NCBI RefSeq assembly: GCF_000219535.2
Contig: NZ_CP007806.1
Coordinates: 440,001-504,000 of the forward strand
DNA length: 64,000 nucleotides
Source: Brevibacillus laterosporus LMG 15441
GTDB taxonomy: Bacteria; Bacillota; Bacilli; Brevibacillales; Brevibacillaceae
Direction of reading: 5' to 3'
Positions 20,484 to 30,848 of the stretch are shown in pieces; the first letter of the stretch is position 1, and the number at the start of each line of letters is the position of its first letter. The position numbers were made by a program, and so were the translations under genes. The notes beneath the pieces are model-generated. The model was not told the origin of the DNA, ran no database searches, and saw nothing but the letters and a program-made list of their open reading frames with translations.

Positions 20484-21892
20484 TGTGGGATAAATTAAAT
20501 GAAGAGTGCGGTGTTTTTGGAATATACAATCACAAGGAGGCAGCCCCGCTTACTTATTTGGGGCTGCATGCTCTTCAACACCGAGGTCAGGAGAGCGCCG
20601 GAATCTGTTCCTCTGACGGGGAAAAATGGTATAAGCATCGCGGAATGGGATTAGTAAGTGAAGCATTTGGGCAAGGCGAATTAGCAAAGTTCCATGGGCA
20701 TTTAGCTATTGGACATACACGTTATACGACACAAGGCTCAAGTAGGATTGAAAATGCGCAACCTTTATTTTTTAACTATGCACAAGGTAGTATGGCTGTA
20801 GCTCACAATGGAAATTTAGTAAACGCAGGAGTTATTCGCAAGGAACTGGAGAAAAAAGGCTCTATTTTTCAAACAACCAGCGATACAGAAGTGATTGCGC
20901 ATCTTATAGCCCGTTCATCGAAGCAGGACTTACCTTCCGCGGTTAAGGAAGCCTTACAGGAGATTAAAGGCGCTTATGCGCTGTTGGTCATGAACGAGGA
21001 TCAATTAATTGTTGCGCTTGATCCAAATGGCTTACGTCCATTGTCGCTTGGAACATTGGGTGAAGCGGTTATCGTTGCCTCCGAAACCTGCGCTTTTGAT
21101 ATCGTAGGAGGTTCCTATTGGCGTGAGATTGAGCCAGGCGAGTTATTGATTATTGATCAGCATGGTATTCAATCACAGCGATTTGCACCGAAAATAAATC
21201 GTACATTATGTACGTTTGAATATATTTATTTTGCACGACCGGATAGTGACATTGATGGGATTAATGTACACATGGCTCGTAAACGACTTGGGAAGCAATT
21301 AGCTTATGAAGCGCCAGCAGAGGGTGATGTGGTAATCGGGGTACCCGACTCCAGTACTTCAGCGGCGATTGGTTTTGCTGAAGCGACAGGTATTCCTTAT
21401 GAAATCGGGTTTATTAAAAACCGTTATGTGGGTCGTACCTTTATTCAGCCTTCTCAAGAACTGCGTGAGCGTGGAGTGCACATGAAGCTCTCGGTGGTTC
21501 GTAAAGTTGTAGAAGGTAAAAGAGTGATCATGATAGATGATTCGATTGTGCGAGGAACGACAAGTAGTCGTATTGTGCAGATGCTAAGAGACGCGGGAGC
21601 TATCGAAGTACATGTTCGAATCAGTTCGCCACCAGTAAAAAATCCGTGTTTTTATGGCATTGATACATCATCCTTTGATGAGCTGATCGCTTCGAATAAA
21701 TCGGTTGAAGAGATTCGTCAGTACATTGGAGCGGATTCTTTACTCTTTATGACACCAAAGGGCATGGTAGATGCTATTGGGCGTGTAGACAGCGATAACG
21801 CACCGGATCGTGGGCATTGTTTAGCATGCTTTACAGGTAGATACCCGACAGAGGTTAACTTCGAGGAAGCCTTGCCAATCACGAAATGCTAA
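20468..21892 (+). CDS. purF: amidophosphoribosyltransferase
   Basis: First committed step: PRPP and glutamine give phosphoribosylamine. The ATG at 20468 gives a short propeptide (about 13 residues) before CGVFGIYN; the Cys becomes the N-terminal nucleophile after processing, as in Bacillus subtilis PurF. Cysteines expected to bind a 4Fe-4S cluster are seen in [17 protein letters not shown] and GHCLACF. The PRPP motif [14 protein letters not shown] is intact. 474 residues. Overlaps the purL end. Confidence 0.96.
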   Translation: MFDPIMWDKLNEECGVFGIYNHKEAAPLTYLGLHALQHRGQESAGICSSDGEKWYKHRGMGLVSEAFGQGELAKFHGHLAIGHTRYTTQGSSRIENAQPLFFNYAQGSMAVAHNGNLVNAGVIRKELEKKGSIFQTTSDTEVIAHLIARSSKQDLPSAVKEALQEIKGAYALLVMNEDQLIVALDPNGLRPLSLGTLGEAVIVASETCAFDIVGGSYWREIEPGELLIIDQHGIQSQRFAPKINRTLCTFEYIYFARPDSDIDGINVHMARKRLGKQLAYEAPAEGDVVIGVPDSSTSAAIGFAEATGIPYEIGFIKNRYVGRTFIQPSQELRERGVHMKLSVVRKVVEGKRVIMIDDSIVRGTTSSRIVQMLRDAGAIEVHVRISSPPVKNPCFYGIDTSSFDELIASNKSVEEIRQYIGADSLLFMTPKGMVDAIGRVDSDNAPDRGHCLACFTGRYPTEVNFEEALPITKC

Positions 21893-21908
21893 AAGGGAGC
21901 GATTACAA

Positions 21909-22952
21909 ATGAGTCAAGCATATAAAGAAGCTGGTGTTGATATCGCTGCTGGAAATGAAGCGGTTGAGCGAATGAAAAAACACGTTACACGCACGTTTCG
22001 GCCTGAGGTGATGAGTGGACTCGGTGGTTTTGGCGCCTTATTTCGTCTAAATGTAGCAGAGTACAAGCAACCCGTGCTTGTATCTGGAACAGATGGTGTT
22101 GGGACTAAGCTAAAGCTCGCTTTTCAAATGGATCATCATGATACAATAGGAATTGATGCGGTAGCGATGTGTGTCAATGATGTTGTGGTGCAAGGCGCTG
22201 AGCCTTTATATTTCTTAGATTATGTTGCATGTGATAGGGTAATCCCTACGAAGCTGGAGTCCATTGTAAAGGGAATCGCAGACGGATGTGAGCAAGCAGG
22301 CTGTGCCCTCATAGGCGGAGAAACGGCCGAGATGCCGGGGATGTATGCAGACGGTGAATATGATATCGCGGGTTTTACGGTTGGAGTGGTTGAGGAATCC
22401 AAAATAATTGATGGAAGTAAAATTCAAGCAGGGGATATTTTAATTGGCATTGCTTCGAGTGGTGTTCATAGTAATGGCTTTTCCTTAGTACGAAAGGTAT
22501 TGCTTCAGGATGCCGGATTTTCGTTGCACGACAAAGTAGAAGGCTTTGAAAAAAGCTTAGGTGAGGTCTTACTTACTCCTACAAAGATTTATGTTAAACC
22601 AATCCTCTCCTTACTAAAACAGGTTGAAGTGAAAGGAATGGCTCATATTACAGGCGGTGGATTTACAGAGAACATTCCCCGAATGCTGCCAAACGGACTG
22701 CAAGCCTCCATTACATTAGGAAGTTGGCCAGTATTGCCAATTTTCGAATTGATCGAAAAAACAGGTAATATCAACCAGCAGGATATGTTCCTGACTTTTA
22801 ATATGGGAATTGGAATGGTGCTTGCAGTAGCCAAGAATGATGCTGAACATGTAGTAAACATGCTTCAGGAGGCTGGAGAAGAAGCGTATCTGATTGGAAA
22901 GGTACAGCAAGGAGAGAGTGGGGTTGTCTATGTGGAAGGGGAGCATCAATGA
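21909..22952 (+). CDS. purM: AIR synthase
   Basis: Cyclises FGAM to AIR with ATP. The conserved blocks [16 protein letters not shown] (about 58-73), [13 protein letters not shown] and [10 protein letters not shown] are present. 347 residues; AAGGGAGCG precedes the ATG. It overlaps purN by 4 bases (ATGA). Confidence 0.96.
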   Translation: MSQAYKEAGVDIAAGNEAVERMKKHVTRTFRPEVMSGLGGFGALFRLNVAEYKQPVLVSGTDGVGTKLKLAFQMDHHDTIGIDAVAMCVNDVVVQGAEPLYFLDYVACDRVIPTKLESIVKGIADGCEQAGCALIGGETAEMPGMYADGEYDIAGFTVGVVEESKIIDGSKIQAGDILIGIASSGVHSNGFSLVRKVLLQDAGFSLHDKVEGFEKSLGEVLLTPTKIYVKPILSLLKQVEVKGMAHITGGGFTENIPRMLPNGLQASITLGSWPVLPIFELIEKTGNINQQDMFLTFNMGIGMVLAVAKNDAEHVVNMLQEAGEEAYLIGKVQQGESGVVYVEGEHQ

Positions 22953-23551
22953 GGATAGCGGTGTTTGCTTCAGGAAGCGGATCTAATTTTGAAGCGATTG
23001 TGCAAGCAACTAGAGATGGACGCCTTCCCTTTGTAGAGGTAGCACTATTAGTCTGTGATCAAGCTCAAGCTTATGCGATTAAGAGAGCAGAGCGTCTTGG
23101 CATCCCTGTATTTTTGTTTTCAGCCAAAGATTATGTGTCTAAGGAAGCATTTGAACAAGAGATTTTGGTTCAATTAAAGCAAGAAGAAATTGATTTTATT
23201 GTACTAGCTGGCTATATGCGATTGATAGGGAATGTATTGCTTACCAGCTACCAGGGGCGAATGATCAATCTACATCCATCTTTATTACCGGCATTCCCGG
23301 GAAAAGATGCTATTAAAAAAGCATGGGAATATGGAGTAAAAGTAATGGGTGCGACTGTTCATTTTGTTGACGAGGGAATGGATACTGGTCCCATCATTGA
23401 TCAGGAAGTTATTTTTGTTCATAAGGAAGATACCGAAGAAAGCTTGCAGCAAAAGATACATGAGGTGGAGCATAGGCTGTTAATTCGTGTGTTACAGGGT
23501 CTTAGCGAAGAAGCCCAGTTAGGAATAGAAGGTAAGGGGAATCTAAACTAA
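22949..23551 (+). CDS. purN: phosphoribosylglycinamide formyltransferase
   Basis: 10-formyltetrahydrofolate-dependent GAR transformylase. N-terminal [12 protein letters not shown], and the catalytic Asn, His and Asp are in [13 protein letters not shown] (about 105-117) and [11 protein letters not shown]. 200 residues. Last gene of the second pur block; in Bacillus subtilis purH and purD would follow at once, but here they lie 3.7 kb away. Confidence 0.96.
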   Translation: MRIAVFASGSGSNFEAIVQATRDGRLPFVEVALLVCDQAQAYAIKRAERLGIPVFLFSAKDYVSKEAFEQEILVQLKQEEIDFIVLAGYMRLIGNVLLTSYQGRMINLHPSLLPAFPGKDAIKKAWEYGVKVMGATVHFVDEGMDTGPIIDQEVIFVHKEDTEESLQQKIHEVEHRLLIRVLQGLSEEAQLGIEGKGNLN

Positions 23552-23577
23552 TTAAACAGCGAGGCAAGCAACATAAG

Positions 23578-23616
23578 TAAAGCGTTCTCCTTCTGGATGA
23601 AGGAAAACGCTTTTTC
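23578..23616 (+). terminator. terminator after purN
   Basis: Stem AAAGCGTT(C)TCCTTC / GAAGGA(A)AACGCTTT with TTTTT at the end, about 27 bases after purN. Confidence 0.85.
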
Positions 23617-23753
23617 GCGTTTCATCTCAGCAAGGCGAGAACGACCCCAAACACCCAAAAAGTATCATTCCACGACTTTCTCACTCACCAACTACTTGCC
23701 CTATTCATACGATAAAGCAAGTGGGCACGCACACAAGGAGGCGAACAACTGGA

Positions 23754-24194
23754 ATGGCAGATATCGTATCCAATTTGCTTAGCAAGCTTAGTGAGCGAAC
23801 AGGAAGAGAGTGGAGCATTCATGACATATATCGATTGGCGCAAAAACTACCTGAAGTAAATAGTAAAAATATAACTTCAGTGCTAAATGAGATATCTGAC
23901 ATGGGATTGAACGTGTCCCAAGAGGCACGTGATCAGGTATTAAGTAAAGTCAAAAACAAAGATTACACCGGTATTAAAAATGAATTGCTAAATCATCCTG
24001 TTGAAGAGTTAGAATTACCTATCGAATGTAGTCTGGATAAAAAAGAGAAAAAAGCAAAGAACAAATCAAGTAAAAGAACAAAAGAAGAATATGCAAAGGT
24101 ATCTTTGCATAAAAAATCAAACAAAAGGTCTAAAAGTCTCTACCATAGTCTAAAAAAACTAAGCAATAAAAAAGGGAAAAAGAAGCGTGTATAA
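23754..24194 (+). CDS. SpoVIF-like protein with lysine-rich tail
   Basis: 146 residues. The first 70 (LSKLSERTG, IYRLAQKLPEVNSKNI, LNVSQEARDQVLSKV) resemble the stage VI sporulation protein F fold (Spore_VI_F), which helps spore coat assembly. Residues about 90-146 are an extremely basic, Lys/Ser-rich, probably disordered tail that the short Bacillus subtilis SpoVIF (about 88 residues) lacks. AAGGAGG lies 12 bases before the ATG, a rather wide gap. It lies alone between purN and hemAT. The family call is from pattern memory only; a nucleic-acid or coat-binding role for the tail is a guess. Confidence 0.55.
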   Translation: MADIVSNLLSKLSERTGREWSIHDIYRLAQKLPEVNSKNITSVLNEISDMGLNVSQEARDQVLSKVKNKDYTGIKNELLNHPVEELELPIECSLDKKEKKAKNKSSKRTKEEYAKVSLHKKSNKRSKSLYHSLKKLSNKKGKKKRV

Positions 24195-24204
24195 AATAAA
24201 AGAA

Positions 24205-24234
24205 AACCGTACAGCCCATATGGGAGGTACGGTT
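24205..24234. terminator. perfect hairpin between convergent genes
   Basis: AACCGTAC-AG-CCCATATGGG-AG-GTACGGTT is a nearly perfect palindrome. The T-rich side is on the reverse strand, so it chiefly terminates hemAT, and probably also the forward gene. Confidence 0.7.
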
Positions 24235-24251
24235 ATTCCCAGCAACATTTC

Positions 24252-25571
24252 CTATAACGTATCCATTACCTCAGATAAGTTCTCTGCTGAATGCGCGACA
24301 TGAGAAACAGCTTGATTCATTTCTTCAATGACGCGTGAAAAAGTGACAAGCTCTTGTTCAATCAGGTTGCTGCGTTCCTTACTAATACTGACAGCTTTTT
24401 GGATATTGGCAAAAAAGCAGGTGATTTCGCTCATCGAAGACGTAGAGGATACAATCAATTCTTCTACACGGTCGAGAAGCGAAGACACTCTGGAGGTTTG
24501 ATTATGTGTTTGCTCAATCAATTGAGTTACACCAGAAACCGACTTTTTCGTTTGTTCCGCGAGCTTGCGCACCTCATCTGCAACCACAGCAAAGCCTCTC
24601 CCTTGTTCACCAGCACGCGCTGCCTCGATGGCCGCATTTAAGGCGAGGAGATTGGTTTGCTCGGCGATACCCGTTACTACACTAACGATGCCTCGAATTT
24701 GCTCTGAAGTATTTTCTAGAGCTTTCATTTCAATGGAGATTTCTCTCATACTAGACTGAAGCAGATCAAATTGGCTAACCTGCTCGTCAAGCTTGGTGGT
24801 ACCGTCTATGGACAAATTTTGTGCTTCAATAGAAGAAGCTGTTCCTTGCTTCGCATGAATCACAAATTCCCCAGCCTGGGCACTCAGCTCCTCAACAGAA
24901 GCGCTAGTTTCCTCAGAGATTGCAGCTAATTCCTGAGCAGCTTGATTGACTTTTTCTCGGACAATCACTTTCTTATCTTCTTCTAAGCTACGTAAACGGT
25001 TGATCTCATCCTGGTACGCCTCCAGCACGATTTGTTGTTCGATATTTAATAACTTGGTAATGGCTTTTACTGATTTATGGTAATCAGATTTACTGTCTAT
25101 ATGTATGTCTAGCATATTAAATAACGAGATGGATAAATCCTGAAAGGCACATAAATACCATTTTGGTAGCAAACCAATTTTAACATGAGCGATTGCAATG
25201 CGCTTACGCTGTTGTAGGAAGTTCTCATCTATAGTGCCGTTAAACAATTGTAAAATATGAGTACGCAGTGTTGATTTTAAACGGTCAATAGAGCTGTGGC
25301 GTTCAATGATAACCATCAAAGAAGGCTCGTGCTTCAGATTCTTGTAAAATTGCGCTACCATCTCATCGATATGCTGTTCAACGAGTGGCTGAAGACACCT
25401 GGCAATTCGAAGATCGGATTCGGAAAGTTGAATCATTTCCAATTGTTTCACGACATCGGAATGTTTTGACACGTTTAGAGATACATTCTTGGAATGCGCT
25501 TGCTCATCTAGTGAGAACGCTTTCTTGCTGTGGTTAGAACCAAAAAATGCGGAAAAAGGTTTTGCGCACAT
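24252..25571 (-). CDS. hemAT: heme-based aerotaxis transducer HemAT
   Basis: 439-residue soluble chemoreceptor. Residues about 40-185 form a globin-coupled sensor domain; the proximal heme ligand is probably His129 in [16 protein letters not shown]. The rest is a methyl-accepting signalling domain whose hairpin tip reads [24 protein letters not shown]. No membrane segment or HAMP domain is present, as in HemAT. It senses oxygen and signals to CheA for aerotaxis. GGGGGG stands ahead of the ATG on the reverse strand. It interrupts the pur gene order without an evident functional link. Confidence 0.92.
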   Translation of the reverse strand: MCAKPFSAFFGSNHSKKAFSLDEQAHSKNVSLNVSKHSDVVKQLEMIQLSESDLRIARCLQPLVEQHIDEMVAQFYKNLKHEPSLMVIIERHSSIDRLKSTLRTHILQLFNGTIDENFLQQRKRIAIAHVKIGLLPKWYLCAFQDLSISLFNMLDIHIDSKSDYHKSVKAITKLLNIEQQIVLEAYQDEINRLRSLEEDKKVIVREKVNQAAQELAAISEETSASVEELSAQAGEFVIHAKQGTASSIEAQNLSIDGTTKLDEQVSQFDLLQSSMREISIEMKALENTSEQIRGIVSVVTGIAEQTNLLALNAAIEAARAGEQGRGFAVVADEVRKLAEQTKKSVSGVTQLIEQTHNQTSRVSSLLDRVEELIVSSTSSMSEITCFFANIQKAVSISKERSNLIEQELVTFSRVIEEMNQAVSHVAHSAENLSEVMDTL

Positions 25572-25815
25572 GAAATACCCCCCGGAATAATGAGACAGCA
25601 GTTTTTGATCTGATTGTCCGTTGCAATCTCTTTTGATTGTAATATATATATTATAAAGTAAGTGACCCCCATCATATAGAACGATACTAGCTGCTATATA
25701 AAAATAATATATCCACTAGTTATATCGGTTCCTTTTTTGTAAAAAGTAAGGTGTTTATACAGTTTCAGTATTTTATTTGTAAATAAGAATGTCAAGTGGT
25801 CGTGAGGTGAGAACA

Positions 25816-26085
25816 GTGAACTCGTTTTGGCGATTTATTGCTTCCTATTTTGTTGCCACACTGATATGGGTGCTGATGTGGAATAACGCTGAGGGAATGG
25901 TACCTTCTATACAAGTAGCATGGTTTACCATCGGTGTTGTAGTTGGATCTTTGTTAATCATGAATGTAAAAAACTCATCTCCAAGAAACCAACAAATCCT
26001 TTATCTGTTACTCGGATGGCTGAGTATTTATGCAACCATTCATTTATTCGAATGGAAGGTAAAGATGATAACCATGGCCTTTTGA
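25816..26085 (+). CDS. small membrane protein, function unknown
   Basis: 89 residues with about three hydrophobic segments (SFWRFIASYFVATLIWVLMW, VAWFTIGVVVGSLLIM and ILYLLLGWLSIYATIHLF). GTG 25816 follows AGGTGAG; an upstream ATG at 25789 lacks a good ribosome binding site. No family was recognised. Confidence 0.6.
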   Translation: MNSFWRFIASYFVATLIWVLMWNNAEGMVPSIQVAWFTIGVVVGSLLIMNVKNSSPRNQQILYLLLGWLSIYATIHLFEWKVKMITMAF

Positions 26086-26102
26086 TGGCAAAGAAAAATC
26101 TG

Positions 26103-26249
26103 TTAGCATTTTTTGGATTTCTTTTTTTGCTTATCAATTACAAGGGCGAGGAAGGTTAGAACAGAGCTGATGATGCTAAGTATAGCAGCCCAAAATGCTA
26201 AATTATCTGACGAAACACCAAGATTCACTAAATCGGATGTCGCTGGCAT
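26103..26249 (-). CDS. 48-residue single-span membrane protein
   Basis: Short reverse-strand frame, start ATG at 26249 behind GGAGGAGG (4-6 bases). It has an N-terminal polar part (MPATSDLVNLG), one membrane segment (about residues 17-38, AFWAAILSIISSVLTFLALV) and a basic tail ending KQKKKSKKC. The strong ribosome binding site and clean topology argue it is real. Function unknown. Its 3' end lies 18 bases from the end of the convergent small membrane gene. Confidence 0.62.
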   Translation of the reverse strand: MPATSDLVNLGVSSDNLAFWAAILSIISSVLTFLALVIDKQKKKSKKC

Positions 26250-26333
26250 GATTCCTCCTCCTCTCTGACGACTTAGTAATCAGTTTATGTTGGCATGCGT
26301 GACAAGGGACTAGGCAGGTATCTGCACTGTAGA

Positions 26334-27017
26334 TTAGGATGTAGAAAAACGTGATTGAGCCATATCATGTATAAGAGATGAGTCGTACACATGATTTCCG
26401 AAAATGCTTTGTTGGGCGGCTTGGTACATGCTATAGGCTACTTCTTCGGCAGGGATAGCACGATATGTTGCTAAGGGGCCAATCAACAAAGGAGAGAGCA
26501 AAGGAACAAGCTTACCTGCCAAATGTTCGGAAATTCGATACTCATCACGTTTACCTAGTAATAAGGAAGGACGAAAGAACAAGGCAGTAGGCAATTGTAG
26601 ATTTGCGATATCTCGTTCCAGCTTCCCTTTTATTTGATTGTAAAAGAAAAGCGAGTGTACATTAGCACCTAGAGCAGAAACCAATAGAAATTTTTCAGCA
26701 CCTTGTTGTTTAGCTAGGCGTGCCATAGCCAGTGGATATTCATAGTCAACTTGCTCAAATTGTTTCTTACTTTTGGCCTTCTTTCGTGTGGTGCCAAGAC
26801 AGCAATAGATATCCGTACATGAGAAAAGAGAGGCGTATTGATCCAGATTTTCAAAAGAAAGAACAGTTTGTTCGAGTTTCGGATGATCAATGGATAGCGC
26901 CTTTCGCCCAACCGCATAGATACGCTCGTATTCGGGAGCTTCTAATAAAAAAGTGAGTAAATGTCCTCCTACCAGTCCGCTTGCACCCGCAAGAAGGGCT
27001 GTTTTCTTTTGGAGCAT
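26334..27017 (-). CDS. NAD(P)-binding Rossmann protein (TIP30/HTATIP2-like)
   Basis: 227-residue atypical short-chain dehydrogenase. The N-terminal dinucleotide fold LLAGASGLVGGHLL (about 7-20) is followed by DIYCCLGTTRKKAKSK and VDYEYPLAMARLAKQQGAEKFLLVSALGA, the last a family signature with catalytic-type Ser. Homologues are called NAD(P)H-binding oxidoreductases of unknown substrate. ATG 27017 has GAAAGGA 8-9 bases upstream; an earlier ATG (27044) does not. It is divergent from purH. Confidence 0.82.
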   Translation of the reverse strand: MLQKKTALLAGASGLVGGHLLTFLLEAPEYERIYAVGRKALSIDHPKLEQTVLSFENLDQYASLFSCTDIYCCLGTTRKKAKSKKQFEQVDYEYPLAMARLAKQQGAEKFLLVSALGANVHSLFFYNQIKGKLERDIANLQLPTALFFRPSLLLGKRDEYRISEHLAGKLVPLLSPLLIGPLATYRAIPAEEVAYSMYQAAQQSIFGNHVYDSSLIHDMAQSRFSTS

Positions 27018-27156
27018 GTCAACAATCCTTTCTGACTTCTTCAATCTTTCTTATTATCTCCTATTTTTGCCAGAAAAAAAAGAACATTATGATAGAAAGT
27101 AATTATAAAGTAAATAAAAGGTAATAGGCTGTTTGAGCAGTAAAAAAGTTGAAAAA

Positions 27157-27199
27157 AGCGTACATTTATAATATGATTAGCTTGAAATGTTCGTGTTAA
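27157..27199 (+). promoter_or_regulatory. PurBox pair before purHD
   Basis: AAATGTTCGTGTT (27186-27198) repeats exactly the core of the purE operator. A weaker facing copy, AGCGTACATTT, lies about 32 bases upstream. A TATAAT at 27167-27172 lies between them, but no good -35 was found. It makes purHD a separately controlled unit. Confidence 0.68.
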
Positions 27200-27230
27200 A
27201 CGAGTAATTACATGTCAGGAGGTTCTTTCC

Positions 27231-28787
27231 GTGGGGAAAAAGAGAGCACTGATTAGCGTATCTAACAAAACAGGCGTGGTGGAATTTGCAAGCCAGCTTG
27301 TCGAGCTAGGTTTTGAGGTCATTTCAACTGGAGGTACAGCGACTCTTTTAGCTGATGCAGGAGTTAAGGTAACAGGAATATCGGAGGTAACCCAATTTCC
27401 AGAAATGATGGATGGTCGGGTAAAAACTCTGCACCCAGCTATTCACAGTGGTTTGCTCGCGGTTCGCGATAATGAAGAGCACGCGGAGCAAATGGCGGCC
27501 CAAGGTTTTGAATATATTGATATCGTAGCGGTGAACCTTTATCCGTTTAAGGAAACAATTTCTCGTACAGATGTCAGCTATGAGGACGCGATTGAAAATA
27601 TTGATATTGGCGGCCCAACGATGCTGCGCTCGGCAGCAAAGAACCATGCATACGTGACTGTAGTTGTGGATGCTAATGACTATGAGCTTGTGTTAAATGA
27701 AATCCGCGAACAACAAAACACCAGTTTAGAAACGCGCAAACGCCTAGCAGCTAAAGTATTTCGTCATACGGCTGCCTATGATTCTCTCATTTCACGCTAT
27801 TTAAGCGAACAAACAGGCGAGGAATTGCCAGAGAGCTTCACGGTTACCTATGAAAAGGCTCAGGAGCTTCGCTATGGAGAAAACCCTCATCAGAAGGCAG
27901 CCTTTTATCGAGATGCTTTGTCCACTAGCGGCAATATCGCTGCGTGCAAACAACTTCACGGTAAAGAACTTTCCTATAATAATATTAACGATGCTAATGC
28001 TGCATTGGCTATATTGGCTGAATTCAACGAGCCAGCAGTGGTTGCCGTAAAACATACCAATCCATGCGGGGTAGGTGTGGGAGTGACCATTCATCAGGCT
28101 TATCAAAAAGCGTATGATGCTGATCCCGTCTCTATTTTTGGTGGGATTGTAGCGGCGAATCGCCCGATTGATCGTGAAACAGCTTTACTACTAAAAGAGG
28201 TATTCTTAGAAATCATTATTGCCCCAGCTTTTGAACCAGAGGCGTTGGCTGTTTTGCAGGAAAAGAAAAATGTGCGTTTACTTCAGATGGACGAGATAGC
28301 CTCTACTGAGCATAAAGGTGCATTGGGTTCTGCTTATCAAATTACTTCTGTGCATGGTGGAGCGCTTGTCCAGGAATGGGATCGCAAATCCCTTGACCCT
28401 ACTGCTATAATGGTCGTAACTGAACGTTCACCAAGTGAAGAAGAGCTAACTCAACTAGAGTTTGCTTGGAAGGTGGTCAAACACGTTAAGTCTAATGCGA
28501 TCGTTCTAGCTACATCAGATAAAACGATCGGAGTTGGTGCGGGGCAGATGAACAGAGTAGGTTCAGCCCAAATTGCGATCACACAAGCTGGAGAAGAAGC
28601 TAAGGGAGCAGTTCTTGCCTCAGATGCATTTTTCCCAATGTCTGATACAGTAGAAGCAGCAGCTCAAGCAGGAATTACAGCTATTATTCAGCCTGGTGGC
28701 TCTATTCGAGACCAAGAATCGATCGATGCGTGCAATCGTCATGGCATTGCTATGATTTTCACAGGTGTCCGTCATTTTAAACATTAA
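27231..28787 (+). CDS. purH: bifunctional AICAR formyltransferase / IMP cyclohydrolase
   Basis: Last two steps to IMP. The N-terminal IMP cyclohydrolase domain (about 1-150) has [21 protein letters not shown] and [14 protein letters not shown]. The C-terminal transformylase domain has [13 protein letters not shown] and [14 protein letters not shown]. 518 residues. GTG 27231 with AGGAGG 8 bases upstream. Forms the third pur block with purD. Confidence 0.97.
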   Translation: MGKKRALISVSNKTGVVEFASQLVELGFEVISTGGTATLLADAGVKVTGISEVTQFPEMMDGRVKTLHPAIHSGLLAVRDNEEHAEQMAAQGFEYIDIVAVNLYPFKETISRTDVSYEDAIENIDIGGPTMLRSAAKNHAYVTVVVDANDYELVLNEIREQQNTSLETRKRLAAKVFRHTAAYDSLISRYLSEQTGEELPESFTVTYEKAQELRYGENPHQKAAFYRDALSTSGNIAACKQLHGKELSYNNINDANAALAILAEFNEPAVVAVKHTNPCGVGVGVTIHQAYQKAYDADPVSIFGGIVAANRPIDRETALLLKEVFLEIIIAPAFEPEALAVLQEKKNVRLLQMDEIASTEHKGALGSAYQITSVHGGALVQEWDRKSLDPTAIMVVTERSPSEEELTQLEFAWKVVKHVKSNAIVLATSDKTIGVGAGQMNRVGSAQIAITQAGEEAKGAVLASDAFFPMSDTVEAAAQAGITAIIQPGGSIRDQESIDACNRHGIAMIFTGVRHFKH

Positions 28788-28803
28788 GGGGAGGACAAAT
28801 AGA

Positions 28804-30093
28804 ATGAAAGTTTTGGTAGTAGGCAGCGGGGGAAGGGAACACACCCTCGTGTGGAAACTGGCACAAAGCCCTCAAGTGGAGAAAATTTTCTGCGCTCCGG
28901 GTAATGGTGGAACCGCTGCTCTGGTGCAAAACGTTCCGATCCAAGTGACAGATTATGCGGCACTGGCACAGTTTGCCAAAGATGAGGAAATTGATGTTAC
29001 CATTGTAGGTCCTGAAGATCCGCTTTTAGGAGGAATTGTAGATTTCTTTACTCTACGTAATCTACCTATATATGGTCCAAGTGCAAATGCCGCAAAGCTG
29101 GAAGGCAGTAAATCTTTTGCTAAATGTTTGATGAAAAAATATAATATTCCAACTGCGGAATATGAATCTTTCCTCGATTATGAATCTGCTATCGCTTATG
29201 TAAGAGAAAAAGGGGCGCCCATCGTTATTAAAGCGGACGGTCTGGCACAAGGAAAAGGTGTCATTCTAGCTTTTAGCCTAGAGGAAGCAGAAGAAGCAAT
29301 CCGTCAGATCATGCAGGATAGTAAGTTTGGTCAAGCTGGAAGTCGCGTTGTTATTGAAGAGTTTATGCGCGGGGAAGAATTGACGTTGCTCTCCTTTATT
29401 GATGGAGAGACTGTTAAGCCAATGATTCCTTCTCAGGATCATAAGACGGTATTTGACGGGGATAAAGGGCCCAATACCGGCGGAATGGGGGCGTATGCTC
29501 CTGTACCTCAAGTAAAGAATAGCGATATACAGCATATAATAGATAAGATTGTTCAACCGATGGCGTCTGCTATGGTAAAGGAAGGTATCCCGTTTCGAGG
29601 TGTTTTGTACACGGGATTGATGCTTACCGAGGATGGTCCTAAGGTTGTAGAATTTAATGCCAGATTTGGTGATCCAGAAACACAGGTCACTCTGCCATTA
29701 TTGGAAACCGATTTAGTGGATATTGTGATGGCCACAATAAATGGAACCTTGGCTGATTTAGATATCAAATGGAGTAAGCAGAGTGCAGTTACGGTTGTTA
29801 TGGCTTCACCAGGATATCCGGGAGATTATCCTAAGGGAGCTGTTATAAGTGGTCTGGATGTATCTGTAGCTGATTCGCCTGAAGAAGACAAACAGGAAAT
29901 GGTATTCCATGCTGGTACGAAGCAGGAAGCTGGTCATTTTGTAACAAATGGTGGACGGGTGCTTGCAGTAACTGCTTTAGGCGACTCCTTGCAGCTAGCC
30001 AAAGAAAAGGCATATCAGGCTGTAGCCAACATATCCTTTACAGGTGCACATTATCGTAGAGATATTGCTGATAAAGCTTTTAAAAAGGTATAG
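28804..30093 (+). CDS. purD: phosphoribosylamine-glycine ligase
   Basis: ATP-grasp enzyme joining phosphoribosylamine and glycine to GAR. N-terminal KVLVVGSGGREHTLVWKL, ATP-binding VIKADGLAQGKGVI (about 140-153) and FNARFGDPETQ (about 280-290). 429 residues from ATG 28804, with AAGGGGAGG 8 bases upstream. Ends the purine pathway genes. Confidence 0.97.
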   Translation: MKVLVVGSGGREHTLVWKLAQSPQVEKIFCAPGNGGTAALVQNVPIQVTDYAALAQFAKDEEIDVTIVGPEDPLLGGIVDFFTLRNLPIYGPSANAAKLEGSKSFAKCLMKKYNIPTAEYESFLDYESAIAYVREKGAPIVIKADGLAQGKGVILAFSLEEAEEAIRQIMQDSKFGQAGSRVVIEEFMRGEELTLLSFIDGETVKPMIPSQDHKTVFDGDKGPNTGGMGAYAPVPQVKNSDIQHIIDKIVQPMASAMVKEGIPFRGVLYTGLMLTEDGPKVVEFNARFGDPETQVTLPLLETDLVDIVMATINGTLADLDIKWSKQSAVTVVMASPGYPGDYPKGAVISGLDVSVADSPEEDKQEMVFHAGTKQEAGHFVTNGGRVLAVTALGDSLQLAKEKAYQAVANISFTGAHYRRDIADKAFKKV

Positions 30094-30131
30094 ACAGTCA
30101 GAAAGAACAAGTAGTCTGGATTGAACAAACA

Positions 30132-30166
30132 AAAGGGATTGGGCCTCTGTGGCCTGATCCCTTTGT
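30132..30166. terminator. terminator after purD
   Basis: AAAGGGAT(TG)GGCC / GGCC(TG)ATCCCTTT with a T-rich tail, placed between convergent genes and likely used by both. Confidence 0.8.
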
Positions 30167-30223
30167 TTGATTTTACTTAGCATCATGATTAGACGCGTTT
30201 TTATTCCGGGGTTGATCAAGATG

Positions 30224-30712
30224 TTAGTCTTTTTCCTGAGTAGATGGTTGAAAAGGTGCTTGATCCCCTTGTTTTTCGCTTTCAACAAAGCTTTCGAATG
30301 CCCTGCGAGCAAGCTCTTCAGCTTGCGTGTTTTCAGCATTGTGGTTTGTTGCCTGCTCATTCTGAGAATTTGTTTGGGTATGATCAGTGGAGGTGCGCTT
30401 TGATACTCGGTTTTTCATCGACGACGTAGCTTCTCTAGTCTTGTTGTAAAGCGAAAGACCAGTCGGAATAATTTTATCCATCGCTTGACGTATTAAATCC
30501 TCTTTTCTGGTACTGATACCAAACATCAAGAGGATTGGACAAAAGCGCGTGATGCCCTCGGCTACCTTCGTAGCAGACCAAAGCAAAAGACCATAAGGTT
30601 TTCTACGATAGCGATGATTTGACATTTTGCTAATTGCGCACCCTAAACCGATTAGCCCCAAAGTTATACGAATATAGGCGTCCAGCCTACCAACATTCTT
30701 TTTCATGCTCAT
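30224..30712 (-). CDS. DUF2892 membrane protein
   Basis: 162 residues. The first 75 form a DUF2892 (YgaP-type membrane) domain beginning KKNVGRLDAYIRITLGLIGLG with two hydrophobic segments. A long polar, Gln/Asn/Glu-rich tail follows (about 90-162). AAGGAGG is 4 bases before the first ATG and 10 before a second (30706), so the start is uncertain by two residues. Function unknown; it lies between purD and yerA where Bacillus subtilis has the unrelated small gene yezC. Confidence 0.75.
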   Translation of the reverse strand: MSMKKNVGRLDAYIRITLGLIGLGCAISKMSNHRYRRKPYGLLLWSATKVAEGITRFCPILLMFGISTRKEDLIRQAMDKIIPTGLSLYNKTREATSSMKNRVSKRTSTDHTQTNSQNEQATNHNAENTQAEELARRAFESFVESEKQGDQAPFQPSTQEKD

Positions 30713-30848
30713 CCAGCCTCCTTCCTTGTGTTAGTTTGTGTTGAGAAGCGATCGTCCACCCAAGGAAAAAATGGCAGAAAAGCAGGGATCCATGAGTGAG
30801 TCATATAAGTAGTAAATAACGATGCTAACACAAGAGGAGAGGGAATGA

